The notes below the pieces were generated by a model. It ran no database searches, was not told the DNA's origin, and worked only from the letters and a program-made list of their open reading frames with translations. Source: Caballeronia insecticola (GTDB lineage Bacteria; Pseudomonadota; Gammaproteobacteria; Burkholderiales; Burkholderiaceae). Taken from it: 64,000 nt of DNA. Both the position numbers and the translations under genes were made by a program. This document shows positions 18,764 through 27,183 of the stretch, in pieces. Numbering within the stretch: position 1 is the stretch's first letter; every line of letters starts with the position of its first letter. The stretch is from assembly GCF_000402035.1 (NCBI RefSeq), contig NC_021287.1:1426001-1490000 (forward strand), in the 5' to 3' direction.

Positions 18764-20005
18764 ATGCAATCATTCGATCACTTCCTCGACCTGGCCGAAC
18801 GGCCGCTCGGCACCTGGCCGGGCGCGCTGGTCGTCGCGGCGATTGCCGTGGCGGTCGCGGTGGGCGTGCATCGCATCGGCGCGCGCATTCTGACGCGCAT
18901 CGCGCGGCCGTATCCGCTGATGAGCGTCGTGCTGCGCTACATCGACACGCCCGCGCTGGTTCTGCTGATCTTCCTCGGGCTCGGTTTCGTGATCTTCGAG
19001 GCGCCGGATACGCTGCCGTTGATCGGCGTGCTGCGCGATGTCGAAACCGTCGCGCTGATCGGCGCGCTCACCTTCCTCGCGGCGCGCTCGGCGGGCGCGG
19101 TGGGCGAGGCGATCGTGCAGGCGCATCCGCTCGACACGGACGACAACCTCAACGCGCGCCGCATCCACACGCAGGCGCGCGTGCTGGCGCGCTCGGTGAT
19201 GGTGGTGATCGTGATCATCGGTTTCGGCGCGGCGCTCATGGCGTTCCCGAGCGTGCGGCAGATCGGCGCGAGCCTGCTGGCGTCGGCGGGCGTTGCCGGT
19301 CTGGTCGCCGGGATCGCCGCGCGGCCGGTGCTCGGCAATCTGATCGCCGGGCTGCAGATCGCGCTGTCGCAGCCCATTCGCCTCGACGATGTCGTCGTCA
19401 TTCAGGGCGAATGGGGACGCGTGGAGGAGATCACGGGCACCTATGTGTCGATCCGCATCTGGGATCAGCGGCGGCTGATCGTGCCGTTGCAGTGGTTCAT
19501 CGAGAATCCGTTCACGAACTGGACGCGCAACAGCTCGCAGATCATCGGCACGGTGTTTCTCTATGTGGATTACCGGATGCCGATCGCGCCGCTGCGCGAG
19601 GAATTGGAGCGGATTCTCGCCCACGCGCCGGAATGGGACGGCCGCGTGCAGGTTCTGCAAGTCACCGACGCCACCGACCGCGCGCTACAACTGCGCGCGC
19701 TCGTCAGTTCCTTCGATTCGGCGCTCAACTGGGATTTGCGCTGCCGCGTGCGCGAAGGGCTCGTGAACTTCGTGCAGGCGGCGTATCCGCAATATCTGCC
19801 GCGCGCGCGGGCAGATTTGTCGACCGACAAAGATCGCCACGTCGATTTCGCACCGCCGCTCGAACGGGCAGGCCCGGAGCCTGCATCCGCGAATACGGCG
19901 AATACGCCGGCGGACCCGGTTGCAAGCCGCGGTGAGCCGGGCGGGCCGGACGCTCGCGCGCACGCGGCGGCATCGACCGCGCCGGCGCCGGGCAAAAGAG
20001 GGTGA
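18764..20005 (+). CDS. MscS-type mechanosensitive ion channel
   Basis: 413-aa membrane channel expected to release solutes on hypo-osmotic shock. Several N-terminal membrane segments precede the pore helix with the Gly/Ala pattern ASAGVAGLVAGIAARPVLGN, then the beta domain with IRLDDVVVIQGEWGRVEEIT and the IPLQWF-type block VPLQWFIENPFTNWTR. The C-terminal 60 residues are Ala/Pro-rich, probably disordered. The next gene is a trehalose synthase, so the two neighbours both serve osmotic stress. Confidence 0.9.
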   Translation: MQSFDHFLDLAERPLGTWPGALVVAAIAVAVAVGVHRIGARILTRIARPYPLMSVVLRYIDTPALVLLIFLGLGFVIFEAPDTLPLIGVLRDVETVALIGALTFLAARSAGAVGEAIVQAHPLDTDDNLNARRIHTQARVLARSVMVVIVIIGFGAALMAFPSVRQIGASLLASAGVAGLVAGIAARPVLGNLIAGLQIALSQPIRLDDVVVIQGEWGRVEEITGTYVSIRIWDQRRLIVPLQWFIENPFTNWTRNSSQIIGTVFLYVDYRMPIAPLREELERILAHAPEWDGRVQVLQVTDATDRALQLRALVSSFDSALNWDLRCRVREGLVNFVQAAYPQYLPRARADLSTDKDRHVDFAPPLERAGPEPASANTANTPADPVASRGEPGGPDARAHAAASTAPAPGKRG

Positions 20006-20106
20006 AGCCGGCCGACGGAATTCGCGGAAACCCACACGGCATTTTCCGGTCGATAAATTCAGGGTTATCCTGAAGCCCCGCACATTCGAAGAGGAAAGGA
20101 ACGCAT

Positions 20107-21492
20107 ATGAGTCGTCTCGTCGTCGTATCCAACCGGGTCGCCACGCCGACCGAAACCAAGGGCTCCGCAGGCGGGCTCGCCGTCGGCGTCTTCGGCGCGC
20201 TGAAGGACAGCGGCGGCGTCTGGTTCGGCTGGAGCGGGGACGTGGTGAGCGAAACCGTGGCGAACCAGGGCCCGAAACTCGAACGGGACGGCGCGGTGAC
20301 GTTCGCGACCGTCGGCCTGCCGAAGAAGGACTACGACCAGTACTACCGCGGCTTCTCCAACGCGATGCTGTGGCCGGTCTTTCACTATCGCAACGATCTC
20401 GCCGTCTACGATCGCGACGAATACGCCGGCTACCGGCGCGTGAACGCATGGCTTGCGCACAAGCTGATCAAGCTGCTCGAACCCGACGACATCATCTGGG
20501 TCCACGACTATCACCTGATTCCGTTCGCCGAGGCGTTGCGCTCGGCGGGCATCAAGAACCGCATTGGGTTCTTTCTGCACATTCCGTTTCCGTCGCCGCA
20601 GATTCTGTTGAACATTCCGCCGCACGAGGAACTGGTCAAATCGCTGTGCTGCTATGACGTCGTCGGCTTTCAGACCGAGCGCGACCGCATCGCGTTTCAC
20701 GATTACATCGTCCGGCACGCACACGGCACCGCGACGCCCGACGGCCATATCGAAGCCTTCGGCCGCACGCTCAAGACCAGCGTGTATCGCATCGGCGTGT
20801 TTCCCGATGAAATCGCCGAGCAGGCCGAGCGCGGCGAGGCGCGTCAGGATGTGATGGACCTGAAGCAAAGCCTCGAAGGCCGCAAGCTCATCATGAGCGT
20901 GGACCGGCTGGATTATTCGAAGGGACTCGTCGAGCGTTTTCGCGCGTTCGAGCATTTCCTGGAGAAGTCGCCGGAGTGGCGGGGCAACGTCACGCTCGTG
21001 CAGATCGCGCCGCCCACGCGCGCGGACGTCGAGACTTATCAGCAGATTCGCCAGAACCTGGAGTACGAGGCAGGGCGCATCAACGGACGTTACTCCGGCC
21101 TCGACTACACGCCGATCCGCTATCTCAACCAGCGCTACGACCGCTGGAAGCTGATGTCGCTGTTCCGCGAATCGCAGGTTGGGCTCGTCACGCCGCTGCG
21201 CGACGGCATGAATCTCGTCGCGAAGGAATACATCGCGGCGCAGAATCCGGACGATCCGGGCGTGCTGGTGCTGTCGCAATTCGCGGGCGCCGCCGACGAA
21301 ATGACCGGCGCGATGATGGTCAATCCGCACGATATCGTCGGCACGAGCGAGGCTATAGCGCGTGCGCTCGCAATGCCGCTTGCCGAGCGCAAGCAGCGCT
21401 ACGAAACCAACATGATCGCGCTGCGCAAACACAACCTGGGCGTATGGCGCGACGATTTTCTTGCCGATCTGCGGGGCGACGCGAAGGCGTGA
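20107..21492 (+). CDS. otsA: Trehalose-6-phosphate synthase
   Basis: GT20 glycosyltransferase making trehalose-6-phosphate from UDP-glucose and glucose-6-phosphate. 461 aa. Signature blocks: VVVSNRVA at the N-terminus, GGLAVGVFGAL, IIWVHDYHLIPFA, IGFFLHIPFPSPQ, SVDRLDYSKGL and TPLRDGMNLVAKEYIAAQ. AGAGGAAAGGA just upstream forms a strong ribosome binding site. No trehalose-6-phosphate phosphatase gene is in the window, so otsB must be elsewhere if trehalose is the end product. Confidence 0.95.
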   Translation: MSRLVVVSNRVATPTETKGSAGGLAVGVFGALKDSGGVWFGWSGDVVSETVANQGPKLERDGAVTFATVGLPKKDYDQYYRGFSNAMLWPVFHYRNDLAVYDRDEYAGYRRVNAWLAHKLIKLLEPDDIIWVHDYHLIPFAEALRSAGIKNRIGFFLHIPFPSPQILLNIPPHEELVKSLCCYDVVGFQTERDRIAFHDYIVRHAHGTATPDGHIEAFGRTLKTSVYRIGVFPDEIAEQAERGEARQDVMDLKQSLEGRKLIMSVDRLDYSKGLVERFRAFEHFLEKSPEWRGNVTLVQIAPPTRADVETYQQIRQNLEYEAGRINGRYSGLDYTPIRYLNQRYDRWKLMSLFRESQVGLVTPLRDGMNLVAKEYIAAQNPDDPGVLVLSQFAGAADEMTGAMMVNPHDIVGTSEAIARALAMPLAERKQRYETNMIALRKHNLGVWRDDFLADLRGDAKA

Positions 21493-21785
21493 CCGATACG
21501 GCGCCACCCGTAACCGTCGCGCGAAACGATTGTTTCCGGCCTGTAACAGAGCGATGAAAGTGCAAGAATGCGCTTCGTCGCCGCCTTTCTCACTCGATAA
21601 TGAACTCGTCGTGCGGCGCTGCGCGCGGCAGGCAGCGGGCTAGCTCGCGCGTTGAGCCTCAAGCCGAGAGGAAAACGCGTAAGGGCAAACCTCGTTGTCC
21701 ACGCTTGACGCCCGCTGTCATACTCGATGCTCGCCGCGCGACGGTATTGCTCGCGCCGCAGCTGAACCGCATGGAGACGAGAACG

Positions 21786-22856
21786 ATGAGAATTGCGCAA
21801 ATTGCCCCGCTCACCGAATCGGTGCCGCCGAAGCTCTATGGCGGGACGGAGCGGGTCGTGTCCTATCTCACTGAAGCGCTCGTCGAGCAAGGTCACGATG
21901 TCACGCTGTTCGCCACCGGCGACTCGCAGACCAAGGCCAACCTGGAGCCGGTGTGGCCGCGCGCATTGCGCCTGGACCCGGCGATCCGCGACCGTATTGC
22001 GCCGCATATGCTGTTGATGGAGATGGTGCGGCGTCGCGCCGAGGAGTTCGATGTCCTGCATTTCCACATGGACTACTACTCGTTCTCGCTCTTCAAGCGT
22101 CAGGACACGCCGTTCGTCACGACGCTGCACGGCCGTCTCGATCTGCCCGAGCAGCAGCCGGTCTTCGACACGTTCAACACCGCGCCGGTCATTTCCATTT
22201 CGGATTCGCAGCGGCATCCGCTGCCGCAGGCCAAATGGATCACGACGGTCTATCACGGGCTGCCCGACACGCTCTATACGCCGCAGCCGGTGGAGCAGAA
22301 GTATCTGGCGTTTCTCGGACGCATCTCGCCGGAAAAACGCGTCGATACGGCGATCCGCATTGCGGGCCGCTGCGGCCTGCCGATCCGCATCGCCGCTAAA
22401 GTCGATGCCGCCGATCACGAATACTTCGAACGCGAGATCGCGCCGCTGCTCGAATTGCCGTACGTGGAATATGTCGGCGAGATCAACGACGGTCAGAAGG
22501 CCGAATTCCTGTCGGGTGCGCACGCGCTGCTGTTCCCGATCGACTGGCCGGAGCCTTTCGGCCTCGTGATGATCGAGGCGATGGCATGCGGCACGCCGGT
22601 CATCGCGTTCAATCGCGGCGCGGTGCCCGAAGTGGTGGACGAGGGCGTGTCGGGATTCATCGTCGAGGACGAGATCGGCGCGGTGGCCGCGGTGAACCGT
22701 CTGCACACGTTGTCTCGCGAGGGCGTGCGCCGACGCTTCGAAGAGCGCTTCACCTCGCACCGGATGGCGCGGGAATATCTCGAGGCGTATCAGTCCGTCG
22801 TGCGCGCGCAGAAACGCGCGCGTTTCAAGCTGATCGACCGCGCATCGACCCCCTAA
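21786..22856 (+). CDS. Glycosyltransferase family 4 protein
   Basis: 356-aa GT-B fold transferase, cytoplasmic or membrane-associated. N-terminal GGTERVVSYLTEALVEQGHDV, middle FLGRISPEKRVDTAI and the C-terminal E-x7-E nucleotide-sugar motif in EPFGLVMIEAMACGTPVIAF are all present. ATG at 21786 is spaced correctly from GGAG; an ATG five codons earlier is possible. Substrate unknown. It is separated from otsA by 293 bases in which no gene or clear promoter was seen. Confidence 0.88.
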   Translation: MRIAQIAPLTESVPPKLYGGTERVVSYLTEALVEQGHDVTLFATGDSQTKANLEPVWPRALRLDPAIRDRIAPHMLLMEMVRRRAEEFDVLHFHMDYYSFSLFKRQDTPFVTTLHGRLDLPEQQPVFDTFNTAPVISISDSQRHPLPQAKWITTVYHGLPDTLYTPQPVEQKYLAFLGRISPEKRVDTAIRIAGRCGLPIRIAAKVDAADHEYFEREIAPLLELPYVEYVGEINDGQKAEFLSGAHALLFPIDWPEPFGLVMIEAMACGTPVIAFNRGAVPEVVDEGVSGFIVEDEIGAVAAVNRLHTLSREGVRRRFEERFTSHRMAREYLEAYQSVVRAQKRARFKLIDRASTP

Positions 22857-22885
22857 CCGTCTCACACTAGCCTTCGCCTCAAAGC

Positions 22886-22932
22886 AAAAAACCGCCGTGT
22901 GATGCGATCCGGAGATCGCATCACACGGCGGT
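22886..22932 (-). terminator. Strong terminator of the SYLF lipoprotein gene
   Basis: Perfect 18-base stem (22891-22908 pairs with 22915-22932) with a 6-base loop. The A run at 22886-22891 gives a U tract on minus-strand RNA; the plus-strand side has no T run. It may also slow transcription from the GT4 gene. Confidence 0.88.
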
Positions 22933-22974
22933 CATTGCGTGCCGTGCGCGCGGAAACCCGCGCTCAATACGTGC

Positions 22975-23565
22975 TCAGTACTTGATGCGCGACACCTTCG
23001 TGCCTTGCAGCGAGACATCGGCCATCAGACCGGCGTTCGTCAGCACGATGGCCTCGACCGGCTTCGTCGCGGTGGTCGTGTCGATCGTGCCGTTCGCGCC
23101 CATCTTGACGAGGGCCACGGACGCGTCCGCGCCTGCCGACCAGCCGTCCGAGTTGCGGAATTTGTCGAGTGCGTCCTGCGTCATGAACAGGAAGATCAGC
23201 GCCTTCGACTGCGCGCCGGCCTGCAGGCCGAACGAGCCCGACGTGGTGCTGTAATAGCCGACGGTGCTGCCACCCACCCGCAGCGACCCCTTGCCGTACT
23301 GCGCCCCGACGATGAAACCCGCCTGGATCACCGACGGGAACACCAGAATGCCACGCGCCTTCGCGACCAGCTCACGCGAACCGCCTACGGTGGCGTAGAG
23401 ACGCTGGATGGTGCTGTCGACGTCGGCGTCGATCGAGCGGCGGTCATCGGCGGCACCCGCCGCCGCTTCCGAGCCGCTGTTTCTGTTCGCGGTGCAGCCG
23501 GCAAGCGCGAGGCCTCCGAGCGCCAGAACAGCGGTCGACTTGAGCATGAAGTTTCGTCTTTGCAT
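22975..23565 (-). CDS. SYLF-domain (YSC84-like) lipoprotein
   Basis: 196-aa predicted lipoprotein: n-region MQRRNFMLKS, hydrophobic stretch and lipobox LALAGC. The mature part is a SYLF/YSC84 domain, a lipid-binding fold, with GILVFPSVIQAGFIVGAQYG, STVGYYSTTSGSFGLQAGAQ and the C-terminal VEAIVLTNAGLMADVSLQG. Two adjacent ATGs exist (23568 and 23565); GGAG spacing favours the second. Envelope stress or lipid-binding role is inferred from the family. Confidence 0.86.
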   Translation of the reverse strand: MQRRNFMLKSTAVLALGGLALAGCTANRNSGSEAAAGAADDRRSIDADVDSTIQRLYATVGGSRELVAKARGILVFPSVIQAGFIVGAQYGKGSLRVGGSTVGYYSTTSGSFGLQAGAQSKALIFLFMTQDALDKFRNSDGWSAGADASVALVKMGANGTIDTTTATKPVEAIVLTNAGLMADVSLQGTKVSRIKY

Positions 23566-23967
23566 CATTTTTCTCCATCGTGGAATTTGGGAAACCCCAT
23601 AGAGCGGGAGGGTGAGGCACGCCAAGTTATAGCACAGCATTCCATAAAGACCAGCCTCATCCATGCGCTCGAAGCCTTGTCACGCAAAGGTTTTCAGGCT
23701 CCGCACCATTCGGGGAACAGCAAGCTTGATTTTCAAGCTTACTCCGAATCAGGCCCTAAAAGCGCCAGAGGAACGGTAAATCACGTAAAACTTTCGTTGT
23801 CATTGCACAGAAGATTGCAGCTTGGACGAAGGTTCGACTGTTCCCGGCCACTTCGGCTTTTTCGCCCGAACGGCTTCTGTCAGGCAAGCACAATTTTCGT
23901 GACAGGCGGTGCCGCGGTTGCGAGAAATCCGCAACACCATGTAGCAACGACCGTACCCGGCCGGCTT
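23566..23967. other. Intergenic region, 402 bases, no gene seen
   Basis: Upstream region of the SYLF gene. It holds the inverted repeat AAGCTTG-N5-CAAGCTT at 23722-23740 and a TATAAC-like hexamer on the minus strand near 23630, about 65 bases from the start codon, without a convincing -35 element. No credible small ORF. Confidence 0.5.
23722..23740. repeat. Inverted repeat AAGCTTG-N5-CAAGCTT
   Basis: Perfect 7-base arms with a 5-base spacer (ATTTT), about 160 bases upstream of the SYLF start. Its symmetry fits an operator; no regulator is identified. Confidence 0.5.
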
Positions 23968-24450
23968 TCAAGAATGGGTCGTCGTTTTTACTTCGCCGGG
24001 TGCGGCGGACGCTGTGCCCGACGCCGCGCGTTGCGGGCGCCGTAAAGCGCGCCGGATTCCGCCGATCAAAACGCCCAGTACGAGCAGGAAGGCAGCCGGC
24101 ACGATCCAATAGCCGACGAAGGCATGCCATAGATAATCGGCGAGCGTCGCTTTGCGATGCGCGTATTCGTCGAGCGCTCCCTGATGCCGGGCGGCGTTGG
24201 CCGCGAGGATGTCGGCGGGACAGCCGGCGGCTTGCGCCTCGTCAGGCGCGCCGTGGCAGCGCGCCGCCGCGCCCGAGGCGCGTTGCGGGTCGGTCAGCTC
24301 CCATGTCGAGAGCGACTTCTGGAGATCGACCTTGTTGTACGCCATCTCCTCGCGCACTTCGTTGACCGCGACGATCAGCACCGGCACGAACCAGAATGTG
24401 ATCACCACGAGCCACCGCCTGAACCAGCGGTTTTTATGTCTCCATGCCAT
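23968..24450 (-). CDS. Two-TM inner-membrane protein of unknown function
   Basis: I do not recognise a family. From the ATG at 24450 (GGAGG six bases upstream decides this start against longer ones) it is 160 aa: a short basic N-terminus, membrane helix 1 (WLVVITFWFVPVLIVAV), a periplasmic loop of about 75 residues with a Cys pair (RCHG and AGCPAD), membrane helix 2 (YWIVPAAFLLVLGVLIGG) and a basic, Ala-rich cytoplasmic tail. The two loop Cys could form a disulfide. Confidence 0.7.
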   Translation of the reverse strand: MAWRHKNRWFRRWLVVITFWFVPVLIVAVNEVREEMAYNKVDLQKSLSTWELTDPQRASGAAARCHGAPDEAQAAGCPADILAANAARHQGALDEYAHRKATLADYLWHAFVGYWIVPAAFLLVLGVLIGGIRRALRRPQRAASGTASAAPGEVKTTTHS

Positions 24451-24663
24451 CCATTGCCTCCATGCGAAGCTTCTGGCTTCGCTCGAAACGGTGGCGGCCG
24501 ATGGCGTATTTCTTGTATTCGTGAGGGGCCGCCTTCGCGCCATCTTATGAGAAAAAGACGACGGTGCGAATCGAAAGCTTGGGTGCAGTGCAATAACGGC
24601 AAGCAGACTGCGTAACTTGGTAATACGCGACGAATCAACGCAATCAATCAACGCGATCAACTG

Positions 24664-24693
24664 CGCACGCCGCGCCGGCCGGCACGGCGTGCG
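24664..24693 (-). terminator. Stable hairpin downstream of psiF
   Basis: CGCACGCCG and CGGCGTGCG are perfect inverted repeats 13 bases past the psiF stop codon. There is no U tract after it, so this is a weak terminator candidate or an mRNA 3' end protector. Confidence 0.45.
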
Positions 24694-24705
24694 ATCCGGG
24701 CACGC

Positions 24706-25002
24706 TCAGCCCTTGTTGCTGAGACAGCTCTTCATGAAAGACTTGCGATCGTCGCCTTTCTTGTCGGTCGCTTGCTGATTGCAGGCGGTCATCTTTTGCT
24801 GCTGGGTCATCGGCGCGGAGGCGGCCGCCGGCGACGCCGACAGACAGCTCTTCATAAACGCCTTGCGGTCGTCGCCTTTCTTGTCGGTCGCCTGCTTGTT
24901 GCAGTCGATCATCTTGCTCTGCTGACTGTTGGCGGCAAATGCTGCGTTCGCGCCGAACGTCAGGCTCAGTGTGGCGACGAGTACGGTGGCTAGGATTTTC
25001 AT
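24706..25002 (-). CDS. psiF: PsiF repeat-containing exported protein
   Basis: 98-aa protein with a signal peptide (cleavage after AAFAA) and two near-identical PsiF repeats, each with the pattern MxxCNxQATDKKGDDRKxFM followed by KSCLS. In E. coli psiF is induced by phosphate starvation; its function is unknown and no convincing Pho box was seen upstream here. ATG at 25002 has GGGAG six bases before it. Longer in-frame starts lack these features. Confidence 0.88.
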   Translation of the reverse strand: MKILATVLVATLSLTFGANAAFAANSQQSKMIDCNKQATDKKGDDRKAFMKSCLSASPAAASAPMTQQQKMTACNQQATDKKGDDRKSFMKSCLSNKG

Positions 25003-25279
25003 ATGAGGCTCCCTGATCTGAGTGACGGTTGTTCTTCGACAGTGCGTCCGAGTTGCGGCATAAACGGGTATCCGCCGGCGCATTATGGCAAACCCAATAT
25101 GAACAGTGTGTGGGATAAGGTTAAATCGGGAGGCGCGGGAATGGTGCTTGCACCTGGCTTTCAATGCCGGCCGCGGCGCGCCGGATCGTAAGCGCGCGCG
25201 TGGTTGCCACGCGACACACATGCTTCAGAGAGCAGACGTATCATCGTTCGATGCATGTCCAACGAAAAGGAGACGCCCC

Positions 25280-25561
25280 ATGTCCACGCCGCTGTCCGAC
25301 CATTACAAAGGCTTCGAGATCAAGGTGCAGGCATTGCGGCGCGCAAAGGAGCGCGACGATCCCGACGACGGCCCGCGCCACTTCGATATCGTCGTGACGA
25401 TCGCCCGCAGCGCGCACGGCGACAGCGGCCGCTCGGTGATGTTCGGCGTGCCCGATCAGGAACCGTTCGAAAGCCCGATCGATGCGACGCGCGCCGGCAT
25501 CGACTACGCGCGCGAGATCATCGACAACAAAGTGGAAGGGCAGTCGGTCGAAGACCTCTGA
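25280..25561 (+). CDS. Conserved-looking hypothetical protein, 93 aa
   Basis: No family recognised. Acidic, soluble, no signal peptide or membrane segment; start defined by AAAAGGAG nine bases before the ATG. The pattern YKGFEIKVQALRRAK, DIVVTIARS and ATRAGIDYAREIIDNK suggests a small alpha/beta fold. Codon use matches the neighbours, and the good ribosome binding site supports a real gene. Confidence 0.7.
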   Translation: MSTPLSDHYKGFEIKVQALRRAKERDDPDDGPRHFDIVVTIARSAHGDSGRSVMFGVPDQEPFESPIDATRAGIDYAREIIDNKVEGQSVEDL

Positions 25562-25999
25562 AGTCGGTCCCGAGTCTGTCGTCTGTCCCGCATCTGTCCC
25601 GCATCTGTCCGAAAGCGCCATCGTCTAGCACGGCGTTCGGCCGATAAGCGCGAGTCTTTCGCGCCGTAATCCGCTGCTTCGATCCAGCGAAGCATGCCGT
25701 CCCCGTCACGCGAGCCGATGCGACCGCACGCTTGCGCACGTTCTACATGTAAGCCCGATTGACCTTGCGCCCCTCACCAACGAGAATCGACGGCGAGCAA
25801 ACGTTGGAACCGCGGGGCGAGGGCGTGCGCAGGCAGACGGCACACGAAACCAGACCAGGCGAAGCGCAGGCGCGACAGGGCGCTCGCGCCCGCTCGTGTC
25901 ACGCTTGTACCACTCGCGCAGACGGATCGAAACGCCACGCTCAAGTTTGCTGCAGCACGCACGACCAGACAAACCAAAACGAAAGCACTGGAGATCCGC
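25562..25999. other. Intergenic region upstream of rbsB, 438 bases
   Basis: No gene seen. Contains an 11-base unit CTGTCCCGCAT repeated 2.6 times (25583-25610), a sigma-70-like pair TTGACC (25759-25764) and GAGAAT (25782-25787) with 17-base spacing, and the element CTCAAGTTTGC (25940-25950) that recurs before rbsA at 27049-27059. Confidence 0.5.
25759..25787 (+). promoter_or_regulatory. Candidate sigma-70 promoter of the rbs operon
   Basis: TTGACC (5 of 6 to consensus), 17-base spacer, GAGAAT (4 of 6). It would give a leader of about 205 bases before rbsB. Confidence 0.35.
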
Positions 26000-26962
26000 A
26001 TGAACCCAACCATCCGCCGACGCGTTCTGTCGGCCGCCGTCGCGCTTGCCGCCTGCACCGCCTTGCCGTTCGCCTCGAGCTCCGCATTCGCGCAGACGGC
26101 GGGCAAGCCGAAGGTCGCGCTCGTCATGAAGTCGCTCGCCAACGAGTTCTTCCTGACCATGGAAAACGGCGCGAAGGAGTATCAGGCGCATAACGCCAGC
26201 CAGTTCGATCTGATCACCAACGGCATCAAGGACGAAACCGATACGGCCGCGCAGATCCGTATCGTCGAGCAGATGATCGTCTCGAAGGTCGATGCGCTCA
26301 TCATCGCACCCGCCGATTCCAAGGCGCTCGTGCCGGTGATCAAGAAGGCGGCGGACGCGGGCATTATCGTCGTGAATATCGACAACCGGCTCGACCCGGA
26401 CGTGCTCAAGTCGAAAAACCTGAACGTGCCGTTCGTCGGACCGGACAATCGCAAGGGCGCGAGGAAGGTCGGCGACTATCTCGCCCAGCGGCTGAAGAAG
26501 GGCGACGACGTCGCGATCATCGAAGGCGTCACGACCACCACCAACTCGCAGGCGCGCAGCGCGGGCTTCAAGGACGCGATGGACGCGGGCGGCATGAAGG
26601 TGGTCGCGCTGCAGTCGGGCGAATGGGAAATCGACAAGGGCAACGCGGTCGCGTCGCAGATTCTGAACGCGAACCCGGGCGTGAAGGCGCTTTTGTGCGA
26701 CAACGACAACATGGCGATCGGCGCCGTGTCGGCGATTCGCGCGGCCGGCAAGGCGGGCAAGGTGCAGGTGGTCGGCTTCGACAACATCAACGCAATCAAG
26801 CCGATGCTCAAGGACGGCCGCGTGCTCGCGACCGCCGACCAGTACGCCGCGAAGCAGGCGGTGTTCGGTATCGATGTCGCGCTGAAGGCGATTTCCGGCC
26901 ACAAGAAGCAGTCGGAGCTTTCGCAGGTCGTGGAAACGCCTGTCGATCTCGTGACGAAGTAA
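26000..26962 (+). CDS. rbsB: Ribose-type ABC transporter substrate-binding protein
   Basis: Periplasmic sugar-binding protein of 320 aa with a signal peptide ending SSAFAQT. The periplasmic-binding-protein type 1 fold shows KVALVMKSLANEFFLTMENG, VDALIIAPADSKALVPVIKK, GIIVVNIDNRLD and the C-terminal VVGFDNINAIKPMLKDGRVLAT. Its operon (ATPase, permease, LacI regulator, ribokinase) supports ribose or a related pentose as the ligand; the exact sugar is inferred. Confidence 0.9.
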   Translation: MNPTIRRRVLSAAVALAACTALPFASSSAFAQTAGKPKVALVMKSLANEFFLTMENGAKEYQAHNASQFDLITNGIKDETDTAAQIRIVEQMIVSKVDALIIAPADSKALVPVIKKAADAGIIVVNIDNRLDPDVLKSKNLNVPFVGPDNRKGARKVGDYLAQRLKKGDDVAIIEGVTTTTNSQARSAGFKDAMDAGGMKVVALQSGEWEIDKGNAVASQILNANPGVKALLCDNDNMAIGAVSAIRAAGKAGKVQVVGFDNINAIKPMLKDGRVLATADQYAAKQAVFGIDVALKAISGHKKQSELSQVVETPVDLVTK

Positions 26963-26980
26963 GCATGGCGCGGGGCGGTG

Positions 26981-27028
26981 CTTTGGTGCCTTGGTGCCTT
27001 GGTGCTTTAGTGCTTTAGTGCTTTAGTG
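26981..27028 (+). repeat. Six tandem 8-base repeats between rbsB and rbsA
   Basis: Six head-to-tail copies of an 8-base unit: one CTTTGGTG, two CCTTGGTG and three CTTTAGTG. They start 18 bases after the rbsB stop codon and lie in the 221-base rbsB-rbsA gap. There is no stem-loop, so they are not a terminator. Copy number may vary between strains. Confidence 0.9.
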
Positions 27029-27183
27029 CGCAGCCTCGCGCAACAAACCTCAAGTTTGCGGCCGGCGTGCCGATAAAACGCTGACGAGCGCGAAAGGCAG
27101 ACGGCGCGAACCTGCGCGCCGCACGTCTGCCGAAGCCGCGCACAGACCACCCGCGAGGATATCCAGCGAGACTTGAAGCGCCC

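Noticed and set aside
25003..25279. Pho box upstream of psiF
   Set aside because: No pair of CTGTCAT-like repeats in either orientation was found despite the known Pho control in E. coli.
26981..27028. CRISPR-like array
   Set aside because: The units are 8 bases long and contiguous with no spacers; it is a simple tandem repeat.
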